64,000 bases of DNA from Methanocorpusculum vombati (GCF_026891935.1 NZ_JAPTGC010000007.1:1-64000), one strand, 5' to 3'; counted from the first letter of the stretch, positions 55,768-63,704 are shown. A program made the numbers and translations. The notes: generated by a model from the letters alone, not told the origin.

Positions 55768-56589
55768 ATGAGTTCAACCGACACGCGAAAACACTCTGCT
55801 GCCCGCATTGGTACGATGGTGGTGGCGGGGGGACTCATCCTCCTGTTTCTTATTTTTATCACCATTCCGCTTGTTTCACTTTTTACGCGGGTGAGTCCTG
55901 AGGATTTTGTTACTGCTCTTTCCAGTCCGCTTGCGCTGGATGCTCTCTGGCTCAGTGCGGTGACGGCGACGTTTAGTACTGTGGTGGTGGTGGTTCTTGG
56001 GACGCCGCTTGCGTATGTGAATGCCCGGTTTTCGTACCGGGGACGGAACATTGTTGATACGCTGACGGATCTGCCGATTGTGCTGCCGCCGACGGTTGCG
56101 GGTCTTGCGCTTCTGATGGCGTTTGGCAGGAATGGTCTGCTGGGTCAGTATCTGAATATTTTTGATGTCCAGATTGCGTTTACGACGATTGCGGTTGTTA
56201 TCGCCCAGATTTTTGTTGCGTCGCCGTTTTATATCCGTCAGGCGCGTTCCAGTTTTGAGGCGGTCGATCTGAATTTTGAGGCGGCGTCACGGACGCTTGG
56301 TGCGACGCCGCTGCAGACGTTTGTGAGGGTGACGCTGCCGCTTGCCGCAGGTTCGCTGCTTTCGGGTGTTATTATGACGTTTGCCCGGGCGCTCGGTGAG
56401 TTTGGTGCGACGCTGATGTTTGCCGGAAATTTCCAGGGTAAGACCCAGACGATGCCGCTTGCTATCTACGGGGAGTTGCAGAGTGATATGGCTGTGTCGA
56501 TTGCGCTTGCGATTGTTCTGGTGGTCTTTTCGTTTGGGATTATTCTGGTTGTGAAGTATATTGGTAAGAGGGAGAGTGTGTATGCTTAA
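55768..56589 (+). CDS. modB: Molybdate ABC transporter permease
   Basis: 273 residues, about six membrane helices. The BPD permease EAA loop is EAASRTLGATPLQTFVRVTL near 180-199. DTLTDLPIVLPPTVAGLALL is typical of ModB/CysT. It partners ModA and ModC. Its end overlaps the modC start by 8 nt. Confidence 0.93.
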   Translation: MSSTDTRKHSAARIGTMVVAGGLILLFLIFITIPLVSLFTRVSPEDFVTALSSPLALDALWLSAVTATFSTVVVVVLGTPLAYVNARFSYRGRNIVDTLTDLPIVLPPTVAGLALLMAFGRNGLLGQYLNIFDVQIAFTTIAVVIAQIFVASPFYIRQARSSFEAVDLNFEAASRTLGATPLQTFVRVTLPLAAGSLLSGVIMTFARALGEFGATLMFAGNFQGKTQTMPLAIYGELQSDMAVSIALAIVLVVFSFGIILVVKYIGKRESVYA

Positions 56590-57646
56590 CGGGACGTTTG
56601 CGATGCCGCTGCGGGACTTTGGTCTTGATGTTGCGGATTTTGTGGTTCAGGACGGGGAGACGCTTGCGCTTATCGGTGAGAATGGAGCGGGTAAGTCTAC
56701 GGTTCTCCGGATTCTTTCGGGTCTGCTGCGGCCTGAGTCCGGCAGGATTGTTCTGAATGATCGTGTTCTGTTTGATGCGGGGCAGCGGGTTTTTCTTGCG
56801 CCGGAGGATCGGCAGATCGGGTATATGTTTCAGAATTATGCGCTTTTTCCGCATATGACGGCACGGGAGAATGTTGCGTATGGTCTGAGGGTTCGCCGTA
56901 TGCCGCAGGGTGCTGTTGATGCCCGGGTGGATGAGTTGTGCGAGCGGATGGGTATTGCGGAGATTGCGGATGAGCTGGTGACGCGGATGTCGGGCGGGCA
57001 GCGGCAGAGGACTGCGCTTGCCCGTGCCCTTGCGCCGTCTCCGGAGCTTCTGCTGCTGGATGAGCCGCTTTCTGCGCTTGATGTGCGGACGCAGGAGCAG
57101 ATGCGCCGCGAGCTGGCGTCGGTGATCCGGTCGGAGCGGATTCCCTGTGTTCTTGTTACGCATTCGATTGTGGATGCGCTTGCGGTGGCGGATCGGATTG
57201 CGGTGATCGAGCGGGGCAGGATTGTTGCGTGCGGTGCGCCGGAGGAGGTTATTCATAATCCGGCGAATGGTTTTGTTTCGTCGTTTTCGGAGAATCTGAA
57301 TCTGTTCCGCGGGGAGGTTGTGGTGAGCCGCAGCGGGGTGGTTTGTGTGGATGTTGCGGGAGTTAAGATCCGGGCGACGACGACGTTGTCCGGGACGGTG
57401 AGTGTGGGGATCCGGCCCGAGGAGCTGATTCTTTCCCGCGGGAAGTTTGAGTCGAGTGCGATCAATTCGTTCCAGGGTACTATTACGCGGGTGGAGGATA
57501 CGGGTCTGTATCAGTATGTGTATGTGGATATCGGGATTACGCTTGCTGCGGCGGTGACGCGGCAGAGTATGGAGCGTCTGCATTTTGCAGTTGGTGATGC
57601 GGTGACGGTGACGTTTAAGGCGACTGCGGTTCAGGTGTTTGTGTAG
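56582..57646 (+). CDS. modC: Molybdate ABC transporter ATP-binding protein
   Basis: 354 residues. Walker A GENGAGKST, signature MSGGQRQRTALARAL, Walker B LLLDEPLSALDV. The C-terminal TOBE-like domain (SVGIRPEELILSRGKFESSA) binds oxyanion or regulates. Begins with ATG 56582 inside modB. Confidence 0.93.
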   Translation: MLNGTFAMPLRDFGLDVADFVVQDGETLALIGENGAGKSTVLRILSGLLRPESGRIVLNDRVLFDAGQRVFLAPEDRQIGYMFQNYALFPHMTARENVAYGLRVRRMPQGAVDARVDELCERMGIAEIADELVTRMSGGQRQRTALARALAPSPELLLLDEPLSALDVRTQEQMRRELASVIRSERIPCVLVTHSIVDALAVADRIAVIERGRIVACGAPEEVIHNPANGFVSSFSENLNLFRGEVVVSRSGVVCVDVAGVKIRATTTLSGTVSVGIRPEELILSRGKFESSAINSFQGTITRVEDTGLYQYVYVDIGITLAAAVTRQSMERLHFAVGDAVTVTFKATAVQVFV

Positions 57647-57651
57647 TTTTT

Positions 57652-58170
57652 ATGTCTCTTCATCTTTTTTTGACGGGGGATGTTCAGGTGGGGAAGAGTA
57701 CGATTGTTTCCGGTGTGGTTGCGGAGCTTGGTGTTCGGGTGTCGGGGTTCCGGACGGTGGCGATTGTGGGGGAGGGCGGGGAGTCGGATATTTTTCTGAT
57801 TCCTGCTGCGGGTACGCGGGAGGATTGTACGCCTGCGGCGCATCTTGCCCATCGTGTGCCGGGGCGGATGCCCGAGGTGCATGAGGAGGTGTTTGTTTCC
57901 TGCGGTGTGCCGCTGCTTGCGGGTTGTTCGGGTCCGCTGGTTGTTATGGATGAGCTTGGGTGGATGGAGTCGTCGTGTTTTTTGTTTCAGGAGGCGGTGT
58001 TTTCTGTTCTTGACGGGACGGTTCCGGTTCTTGGTGTTGTCCGGGACCGGCGGCTGCCGTTTCTGGATGCGGTGCGGGGACATCCGCATGTGGAGGTGCT
58101 TGTGGTGACGCGGGAGAATCGTGATGAGCTGCGGGAGGTTGTTCTCCGGCGGATGCGGGAGCGGTGTTAA
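57652..58170 (+). CDS. Nucleoside-triphosphatase, THEP1 type
   Basis: 172 residues. P-loop LTGDVQVGKSTIVSGVVAEL near the N-terminus, then VSGFRTVAI and VVMDELGWMESSCFLFQEAV, the THEP1/DUF265 signature. Proteins of this family hydrolyse NTPs; role unknown. It starts 5 nt after modC, so it belongs to the molybdate operon, an association not predicted by the family alone. Confidence 0.9.
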   Translation: MSLHLFLTGDVQVGKSTIVSGVVAELGVRVSGFRTVAIVGEGGESDIFLIPAAGTREDCTPAAHLAHRVPGRMPEVHEEVFVSCGVPLLAGCSGPLVVMDELGWMESSCFLFQEAVFSVLDGTVPVLGVVRDRRLPFLDAVRGHPHVEVLVVTRENRDELREVVLRRMRERC

Positions 58171-58334
58171 GCTGCGGGTGAGCGGACGGGATACGATCGC
58201 GGAATGGTACGATATCTTTTTGTGGCATCACAAGTGCCCGTTTCGTGGTGCGGGTATCGGGCAATGCTTGTGTGAACTGAGAATTTCCCCGTGCAAATCT
58301 GCATTCACGTTGTTTGCAAAAGGAAAGCCGGTTT

Positions 58335-58670
58335 TCATTGTTCCGTAAGTAAAGATCGTATCTGCTGATGCAGAACGGGTATTTCGGTTGCCGCAATCTC
58401 CCACACCAGCCGGTAATTTATTGAAGCATAAGCATGAATGAGTCTGTCCCGCAATCCTGCCATTTTTTTCCAGGGGATCTCCGGATGCTGCATGCGGTAC
58501 TCCTCAGGAATCTGTTTCGCTGCTTCTCCAATGATCTCAAACGATCGTACAATCCCATTCTGATAGAGGGGTGTATGGAGATATTCTTCATATGATATGG
58601 TGGAGACTGCCTGCATCAGAATTTCTGCCTGCTCACAGATATCTCCGAGGTAGATAGTGATGTCTTTCAT
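58335..58670 (-). CDS. hepT: HepT-like toxin, module 1
   Basis: 111 residues. The HEPN RNase motif R-x4-H-x-Y is intact (RDRLIHAY near residue 80). SFEIIGEAAKQIPEEYRMQH is the family signature. HepT cuts RNA and is silenced when MntA adenylylates the Tyr of this motif, as shown in Shewanella. It overlaps the antitoxin gene by 4 nt (ATGA), the usual order. Together they are module 1, pointing left. Confidence 0.92.
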   Translation of the reverse strand: MKDITIYLGDICEQAEILMQAVSTISYEEYLHTPLYQNGIVRSFEIIGEAAKQIPEEYRMQHPEIPWKKMAGLRDRLIHAYASINYRLVWEIAATEIPVLHQQIRSLLTEQ

Positions 58671-59044
58671 GCTGCATCTCCGGCAGTACAGTAGATTGCA
58701 TCTTTCAGAATATATGGACGCATCCGGGGATGAATCCAGTCAGAAAAGATCAGGTCAACCTTTCTGCCGAACAGTGCTTCGAGATCCTCGGCAAGTCCCA
58801 GATACGCATCGTATGTCTCCCGTTGTGGGGTAAAGGAGACAAGCATATCAATATCAGAGTCGGGCGTATCCTCTCCACGACTGACGGATCCAAAGATACC
58901 AATATCGGCAATGCCGTAGGTTTCCCGCAGCCGGGGCAGTTCCTGCTCCAGTGTCCGAAGAACTCTGTCTCTGATGCTGACATATGCAGTCGTGGTTTTT
59001 TCCCTCCTCTGTTGTTCTATGGAATAGTAAGGCAGTTTCAGCAT
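58667..59044 (-). CDS. mntA: MntA-like nucleotidyltransferase antitoxin, module 1
   Basis: 125 residues. The nucleotidyltransferase motif GSVSRGEDTPDSDIDM has both Asp ligands. It adenylylates HepT at the RX4HXY Tyr in known systems. Residues 1-66 are identical to module 2; after SDID the two diverge (here MLVSFTPQRETYDAYLGLAE). The start at 59044 is within a 301-bp inverted copy. A more usual start may be later, since MntA proteins often begin at about YVSIRDRV. Confidence 0.9.
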   Translation of the reverse strand: MLKLPYYSIEQQRREKTTTAYVSIRDRVLRTLEQELPRLRETYGIADIGIFGSVSRGEDTPDSDIDMLVSFTPQRETYDAYLGLAEDLEALFGRKVDLIFSDWIHPRMRPYILKDAIYCTAGDAA

Positions 59045-59145
59045 ATGAGAGTTTGGGTGATACCGGCATTGTACCTGTTTCCTGAACCTGCCGAGATTCT
59101 CGAAATATTGTTCGGCAGAAAAGTTGTGATGCCGCGAAAGGATTT
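58845..59145 (-). repeat. Outer inverted repeat, left arm
   Basis: A 301-bp arm, reverse-complementary to 59711-60011 with about six mismatches seen by eye and no gap. It covers the promoter region and the first 66 codons of mntA 1. Confidence 0.9.
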
Positions 59146-59241
59146 CGTAGATATTTTTCCGGAAACTGTTGTCTGGTGAATGGGCACGATGAGAAAAGTC
59201 GCCACAGATTTTCACAGATGGGCCTTCGGTGCAGCACAAAA

Positions 59242-59329
59242 CGGGTGAGTGGGGAGTCTGGCAGGATGAGAATAAAAAACGCGATCAGCGCGAATCTCGG
59301 TCGCTTCGCTCCCTCCACGAATCGCATTT
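59242..59329. repeat. Inner inverted repeat, left arm (88 bp, perfect)
   Basis: Begins CGGGTGAGTGGGG and ends ATCGCATTT. It is an exact reverse complement of 59580-59667, checked base by base. Confidence 0.93.
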
Positions 59330-59345
59330 TTTTAACGCCGCTAAA

Positions 59346-59472
59346 AATGCCGGACGGCACCTTTCGGGTGCCGCCTGTTGCTGGATCGAGAATTATCAGC
59401 CCACTTCGCATCACATTTTCAAGACCTCTGTTATCTCATGGAGGCGCCCGAAAGGCGCCGTCCAGCATTTGC
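59346..59472. repeat. Nested hairpins inside the palindrome
   Basis: CGGCACC/GGTGCCG around a TTTCG loop at 59355-59373, GGCGCC/GGCGCC around CGAAA at 59443-59459, and an arm pair near 59346 and 59470 (ATGCCGGACGGC against GCCGTCCAGCAT). More such stems (GCACGG/CCGTGC and CCGTCC/GGACGG) lie at about 59512-59560. Confidence 0.75.
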
Positions 59473-59579
59473 CGTCGCGTTTGCGATAACGACCCACGAA
59501 GTGGGGAGTGGAGCACGGCTCCGCCGTGCGATAGCAACGCCACCCGTCCGTTCGGACGGAAAGGCGAGCGACGAAATGC

Positions 59580-59667
59580 AAATGCGATTCGTGGAGGGAG
59601 CGAAGCGACCGAGATTCGCGCTGATCGCGTTTTTTATTCTCATCCTGCCAGACTCCCCACTCACCCG
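59580..59667. repeat. Inner inverted repeat, right arm (88 bp, perfect)
   Basis: Exact reverse complement of 59242-59329. Confidence 0.93.
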
Positions 59668-59710
59668 CCTACAATTTTCAGAAAACACACACGTTCCGGA
59701 GAAATCAACT

Positions 59711-60011
59711 AAATCCTTTCGCGGCATCACCACTTTTCTGTCGAACAATATTTTGAGATTCTCGGCAGGTTCAGGAAACAGGTGCAATGCCGGTATCACC
59801 CAAACTCTCATATGCTGAAACTGCCTTACTATTCCATAGAACAACAGAGGAGGGAAAAAACCACGACTGCATATGTCAGCATCAGAGACAGAGTTCTTCG
59901 GACACTGGAGCAGGAACTGCCCCGGCTGCGGGAAACCTACGGCATTGCCGATATTGGTATCTTTGGATCCGTCAGTCGTGGGGAGGATACGCCCGACTCT
60001 GATATTGATAT
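59711..60011 (+). repeat. Outer inverted repeat, right arm
   Basis: Pairs with 58845-59145. Covers the leader and first 66 codons of mntA 2. Homology ends just after the SDID motif, where the two antitoxins become different. Confidence 0.9.
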
Positions 60012-60195
60012 TCTCTATACTTTTCAGCCCGGCAAATCCACTCTGGCCAATCTGTCCGGACTGCATGACGATCTTGAGCATCTTTTCGGACGCAGGGTCG
60101 ATCTGGTCAGCAAAAAATGGATGAGTCCTATTCTCCGGCCGTACATTGAGCGTGACGTCATTTTCTGCGGCGGCCCGCAGGCGGATACTGCATGA
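59812..60195 (+). CDS. mntA: MntA-like nucleotidyltransferase antitoxin, module 2
   Basis: 127 residues. Residues 1-66 equal module 1 including GSVSRGEDTPDSDID; then ILYTFQPGKSTLANLSGLHD and a different C-terminus. The catalytic GS and D-x-D are intact. Overlaps a hepT start at 60192 (ATGA). GTG 59782 is an upstream alternative start. Confidence 0.9.
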   Translation: MLKLPYYSIEQQRREKTTTAYVSIRDRVLRTLEQELPRLRETYGIADIGIFGSVSRGEDTPDSDIDILYTFQPGKSTLANLSGLHDDLEHLFGRRVDLVSKKWMSPILRPYIERDVIFCGGPQADTA

Positions 60196-60555
60196 AGCCC
60201 GACGAGATAGGGGTCGAAGGGTTTTCTTCGCCATATGTATCAGGAGACCGTGTTCATCACCCGGTATCTTACGACAGTGACCTATGAGGAGTATGACAAG
60301 GATCTCGCCTGCAAATATGCCCTGACCCGCTCTCTGGAGATCATCGGCGAAGCGGCAAAACATATCCCGGAAGCCTATCGGTGCCGGCATCCGGAAGTTC
60401 CCTGGAAAGTGATTGCGGGAAACAGGGATACGTTGATCCATGCATACTTCACGGTGGACTATGATGTTCTCTGGGATACCGTAACCCGCGATATTCCTAA
60501 GCTGCAAAAACAGATCGCAGTTCTTTTGGGAGAAACTCCGGAACAGAATAGCTAA
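60192..60555 (+). pseudogene. hepT: HepT-like toxin, module 2, apparent frameshift
   Basis: The natural start is ATG 60192, overlapping the mntA stop as in module 1. That frame reads MKPDEIGVEGF and then leaves the family. Removing one G from the GGGG at 60210-60213 would join it to the frame that continues FLRHMYQETVFITRYL ... LEIIGEAAKHIPEAYRCRH ... RDTLIHAY. So a one-base insertion seems to split the toxin, unless a start at 60235 (106 residues, complete RX4HXY motif) is used. Could also be an assembly error. Confidence 0.72.
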
Positions 60556-60700
60556 TTGTGTGCTGTGACGAGAGTATTATGGTGGTTTTTTTTCGGAAAC
60601 TGCTGGTGCTTTTTCCCATCCGGTCCGATTACGGCGCAACGCTTCCCAAGCATCACCACGCATTAGGCCCCCCGGAAAAAAAGATGCTGCCGGAAAAAAA

Positions 60701-60949
60701 TTATTTTTTCAGCGTGATGCTCTTCTGATACAGTACCTGCGCGGTGCCGTCGGTGGAGTGACCGGTCACGGTGAAGGTTCCGGAGATAGGAAAGTCGGGC
60801 ATCCCGCTACTGGGACCGAGAACATTCAGCCGGTAGGGTGTACCGACAACCGGATCGGAAATGACATTGGGCTGCGACGGTTCGTTCAAATAAAAATCCA
60901 CATCACTCCGGTATCCTGTCGTGAGACCGGCGAGAGCCGTAGACTCCAT
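60701..60949 (-). pseudogene. Truncated pilin-like fragment
   Basis: 82 residues lacking the leader and membrane helix. The C-terminal part (VVGTPYRLNVLG ... GTFTVTGHSTDGTAQVLYQK) aligns with the end of the pilin at 61128 (AVGKPIYVTATV ... GVLTVTGSFTDGATSVIYQG). No N-terminal pilin sequence lies upstream. A remnant of a duplicated pilin. Confidence 0.65.
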
Positions 60950-61127
60950 AAGTACTCCTTAGGCGGTAAGGGGTAATAATGGTTCTGGGGCAGGGGGATT
61001 TTGTGCGAAAGAGTAGAAAAAATCCGCGGAGACTGGGATAATGCATCACAGTCACAGAGAGACAAAATGAACACATGAGGTGAACCAGAGAAAGGTAAAA
61101 AAGAAAAATGAATATCCCTAAGTGGGA

Positions 61128-61577
61128 TTATGTTGTTACCTTTGCGGGGATAGTTGTACGACCCTGATAGATAACGCTCGTAGCTCCGTCAGTAAATGAA
61201 CCGGTAACAGTCAGAACTCCCGTTGTGGGTATGTCATCATCAGCAACGGTGGCTGTAACATAAATCGGTTTACCGACTGCAAAACCAGTAATCTCCGCTG
61301 GGTCCCACTCAGTCACTCCATCCATGTAAAGAGTTACATTCTTCAGTAATGATGCATCCTTGCCGCCGGTGACGGTAAGAATAACACCAATCCCTTCTTC
61401 AGTAGTATTCGCATACGGTGTAACACTCATACCAATTGTCTTGGAGTCACCAACACCGCTGACCATACCCATAACTACAGCGGCAACGATTGCGACGAGC
61501 ACAACCGTGATTGCCACCAGCAGAATCGTACCGATAACCGGTGAGACTGCATCATCTTTTTTAGCTACAGACTTCAT
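61128..61577 (-). CDS. Type IV pilin-like protein
   Basis: 149 residues from ATG 61577. Leader KSVAKKDDAVSPVIGTILLV, then helix AITVVLVAIVAAVVMGMVSG, the archaeal class III signal. The rest is a beta-rich ectodomain with VTGGKDASLLKNVTLYMDG. A prepilin peptidase would process it. The longer frame to 61694 starts in front of sequence unlike a pilin. Related to the gene at 453 and to the fragment at 60701. Confidence 0.9.
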   Translation of the reverse strand: MKSVAKKDDAVSPVIGTILLVAITVVLVAIVAAVVMGMVSGVGDSKTIGMSVTPYANTTEEGIGVILTVTGGKDASLLKNVTLYMDGVTEWDPAEITGFAVGKPIYVTATVADDDIPTTGVLTVTGSFTDGATSVIYQGRTTIPAKVTT

Positions 61578-61900
61578 AGTTATATTACCATTGGAAATAC
61601 CCCCATATAAAGATGTGGACGGAGTACTACAAAGAAAATCCTCCGGGAACTTCGGTGCCGGACGTCCTGTTTTTTCAAACACCGGTCTGCTCATTCACTG
61701 TTTCCCTCCGGCAGCCCCTCCGCACCGGTGCCGGAGAATACCTATGAAATACCTGGCGCGCATAGAGGATCGCTTCCGGAGATGCAATACCGGGGGTGCG
61801 GTATCCCCATGTTATTAAAAACAGATGGATCGGGAACCGGATGCCGTGTCCCCCCGACCACCGCATGCCGATCCGGGCGGGGGTGACGGGGAAGCGCGGC
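61578..61900. other. Spacer between pilin and HicA-like gene
   Basis: About 323 nt. The only frames are short and have no family features; one on the minus strand at 61675-61866 is Pro/Arg-rich and unlikely. Likely contains the pilin promoter near 61585-61610 (AT-rich). Confidence 0.4.
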
Positions 61901-62194
61901 TCACTCTTTCTTCAGGAGATCAAGAGCGGCATACCGGGCAGCAAGATCGTCATGACCGATTTTGCAGGAGATCATCTCAAGAAATTCAGCTTTTGTGAGA
62001 TACGTTTGTTCTGACATCTGACTTTGCAGAAAATCATTGAGTTCCTGATTATTATGACTCATGTGCGTCGTTACGGTGCTCCGTACTCCTTCATCAAAGA
62101 ACGTAAACCGGGGATGTTTTTGCTTTCCGGATACAGGAGCAAAACCCTTCTTTTCTAATGCCTTTTTGATTACATCAGCTTTCAGAACGACCAT
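61901..62194 (-). CDS. HicA-like toxin candidate
   Basis: 97 residues from ATG 62194. It resembles HicA-type small RNases: KKALEKKGFAPVSGKQKHPR with the His of the catalytic patch, then RSTVTTHMSHNNQELNDFLQ and LTKAEFLEMISCKIGHDDL. The upstream gene stops 1 nt before this start, a pair arrangement typical of toxin-antitoxin loci. Assignment is from motif shape. Confidence 0.62.
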   Translation of the reverse strand: MVVLKADVIKKALEKKGFAPVSGKQKHPRFTFFDEGVRSTVTTHMSHNNQELNDFLQSQMSEQTYLTKAEFLEMISCKIGHDDLAARYAALDLLKKE

Positions 62195-62195
62195 A

Positions 62196-62639
62196 TTACA
62201 ACCACACTGCATCCCTGAGTTTCTTACCGAATTCTTTGGCAGCTGTTGTCATGGGGATACTTGGATCGTTATACTCGTCGAAACTGTCGGAGAACTGTAA
62301 TCCGGCTTCTTCCAAAGCCTCTTCCAAGGTCTTACAGGAAACAAGAATTTTAAACTCGTTATTCGCCAGATCAATGAAACCGTTTTTCTCATCTACATGA
62401 AGCAGAAGAGGAAGAGGTGATTTTAATTTTTTCATCTCGTTATCTGCACCAATAGGTACTGAATACAAGAATACAACCCCGGATGCCTTTCCTTCATCCC
62501 CGATATCAGAAATATTCAGCATCTGCTCAAGAACATCATCATAGGTCTGATTGCCGCGTTTTCTGGAACAAACACGCTCTTTAATATGCGTCGAGACGGT
62601 GATACTCGTTTTTTGCGGTCTCTGATCCATCGCCTGCAT
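62196..62639 (-). CDS. Antitoxin candidate with ribbon-helix-helix-like start
   Basis: 147 residues from ATG 62639 (MQAMDQRPQKTSITVSTHIK); ATG 62630 is an alternative. The start THIKERVCSRKRGNQTYDDV, then LEQMLN resembles RHH/VapB-type DNA-binding antitoxins. The C-terminal half (residues 60-147) is acidic (LEEALEEAGLQFSDSFDEYN) and likely covers the toxin. It forms a pair with the gene that follows. Not recognised beyond that. Confidence 0.6.
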   Translation of the reverse strand: MQAMDQRPQKTSITVSTHIKERVCSRKRGNQTYDDVLEQMLNISDIGDEGKASGVVFLYSVPIGADNEMKKLKSPLPLLLHVDEKNGFIDLANNEFKILVSCKTLEEALEEAGLQFSDSFDEYNDPSIPMTTAAKEFGKKLRDAVWL

Positions 62640-62812
62640 GATATCTGATAATGGGGAGGGGGAGATAATAGGTCTTTTGCCTGGGATTCTTTTGCTCCGG
62701 TTTTGAGGATACCGCATGCGGGGGTGCCTGCCTCCCGGGGCACCTGTCATCTTCTTGTTTTGTATTTCTACAAAAAGAACTAAGATATGAGATACCCTAT
62801 ATATTCACAATT

Positions 62813-63346
62813 ATGTCTGTCACCCCCGATCCTCAGAGTGGCGCATTCAATTCAGAGAAATTCAGGCAGGTATTACATTATATCATTAGTAAGACGGAAT
62901 CGTCCCCAAATGTGGGTAAAAAAGTTCTCTATAAATTACTCTATTTCAACGATTTCAATTACTATGAATTGAATGAAGTAAAAATGACAGGTGAAAAATA
63001 TTCCAAATTAGAGCATGGTCCTGCCCCCCGGCATTTTGATAGCGTTGTTACTATGTTGAAGAAAGACAAGGCTATCATTGAGAAAAAAGTAGACTATTAT
63101 GGTCATAATCAGACGAGATTTTGTTCACTTAAAGAACCTGATCTGAGCCTCCTTAGTGCAACTGAGATAAAACATATTGATGACACTCTGGGACGGTACG
63201 GATCAATGAATGGATCACAAATTGAGGCCATGTCCCACAAGGATATTCCTTGGATAGCGAGCGCTGATAACAATGATCTGGATTATGAGTTGGTATTTTA
63301 TCGGTCTGCAGAGATGTCGGTGAGAGAATACTGCGACGATGACTGA
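62813..63346 (+). CDS. Panacea (SocA-like) domain antitoxin
   Basis: 177 residues. The DUF4065/Panacea region runs from about residue 15: VGKKVLYKLLYFNDFNYYEL, then GEKYSKLEHGPAPRHFDSVV. Panacea domains are known antitoxins that pair with many unrelated toxins. The gene overlaps the next by 8 nt and is preceded by a likely promoter near 62785-62812. Confidence 0.82.
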   Translation: MSVTPDPQSGAFNSEKFRQVLHYIISKTESSPNVGKKVLYKLLYFNDFNYYELNEVKMTGEKYSKLEHGPAPRHFDSVVTMLKKDKAIIEKKVDYYGHNQTRFCSLKEPDLSLLSATEIKHIDDTLGRYGSMNGSQIEAMSHKDIPWIASADNNDLDYELVFYRSAEMSVREYCDDD

Positions 63347-63704
63347 GATTACGCGTATTTTGGAGTTTGATCGTGATCTAAAAAAACTCCTGAAAAAATA
63401 TCCCTCCCTTCATGCGGATATGGACGTTTTTATCACAGCATTGAGTTTTATTCGTCAGAATGAAATCCGGGGGACGGTGCGCATTGCAAATCTTGGTGAA
63501 ACGTATGCGAAATATCCGGTCTATAAAGTCAAATCCTTTCGATGTATGTCCCTAAAAGGACAGGGATCTAAAAGCGGGATGAGAGTAATTTTTTATGATG
63601 ACGTCGCAGCAGACAAGATTACGCTGATCCAAATATATCATAAATCTACTACGGAAAACCATGATGTGGTGCGAATTTTAGAATTTTTAGAATCTCTATC
63701 ATAG
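63339..63704 (+). CDS. RelE/ParE-like toxin candidate
   Basis: 121 residues: TRILEFDRDLKKLLKKYPSL, then PVYKVKSFRCMSLKGQGSKS, GMRVIFYDDV and ITLIQIYHKSTTENHDVVRI. The strand order and Lys/Arg clusters fit the RelE fold, with a basic patch for mRNA or ribosome contact. It overlaps the Panacea gene and follows it, as in known Panacea toxin pairs. The exact family is uncertain. Confidence 0.72.
   Translation: MTEITRILEFDRDLKKLLKKYPSLHADMDVFITALSFIRQNEIRGTVRIANLGETYAKYPVYKVKSFRCMSLKGQGSKSGMRVIFYDDVAADKITLIQIYHKSTTENHDVVRILEFLESLS

Larger units (their letters stand above)
59045..59811. other. Palindromic centre between the two MntA-HepT modules
   Basis: About 767 nt without a convincing gene. 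It contains the promoter halves of both modules, an 88-bp perfect inverted repeat (59242-59329 and 59580-59667) and, inside that, smaller inverted repeats and hairpins. Open frames here follow the palindrome on both strands and are unlikely to be translated. Confidence 0.7.

Noticed and set aside
59176-59818. Overlapping frames inside the 88-bp palindrome
   Set aside because: The same peptide appears on both arms only because the DNA is palindromic. No start context or family features.
58845-60011. Insertion sequence explanation for the inverted arms
   Set aside because: No transposase frame lies between the arms and the arms contain gene parts rather than terminal repeats. A duplication or conversion is a better fit.
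59431-60507. 358-residue minus-strand frame across module 2
   Set aside because: It crosses the palindrome and the opposite strand of mntA 2 and hepT 2, and repeats shadow text found with the other arm. Not translated in any likely way.
61675-61866. 63-residue frame near the pilin
   Set aside because: Arg/Pro-rich composition and position in a spacer; no start signal.
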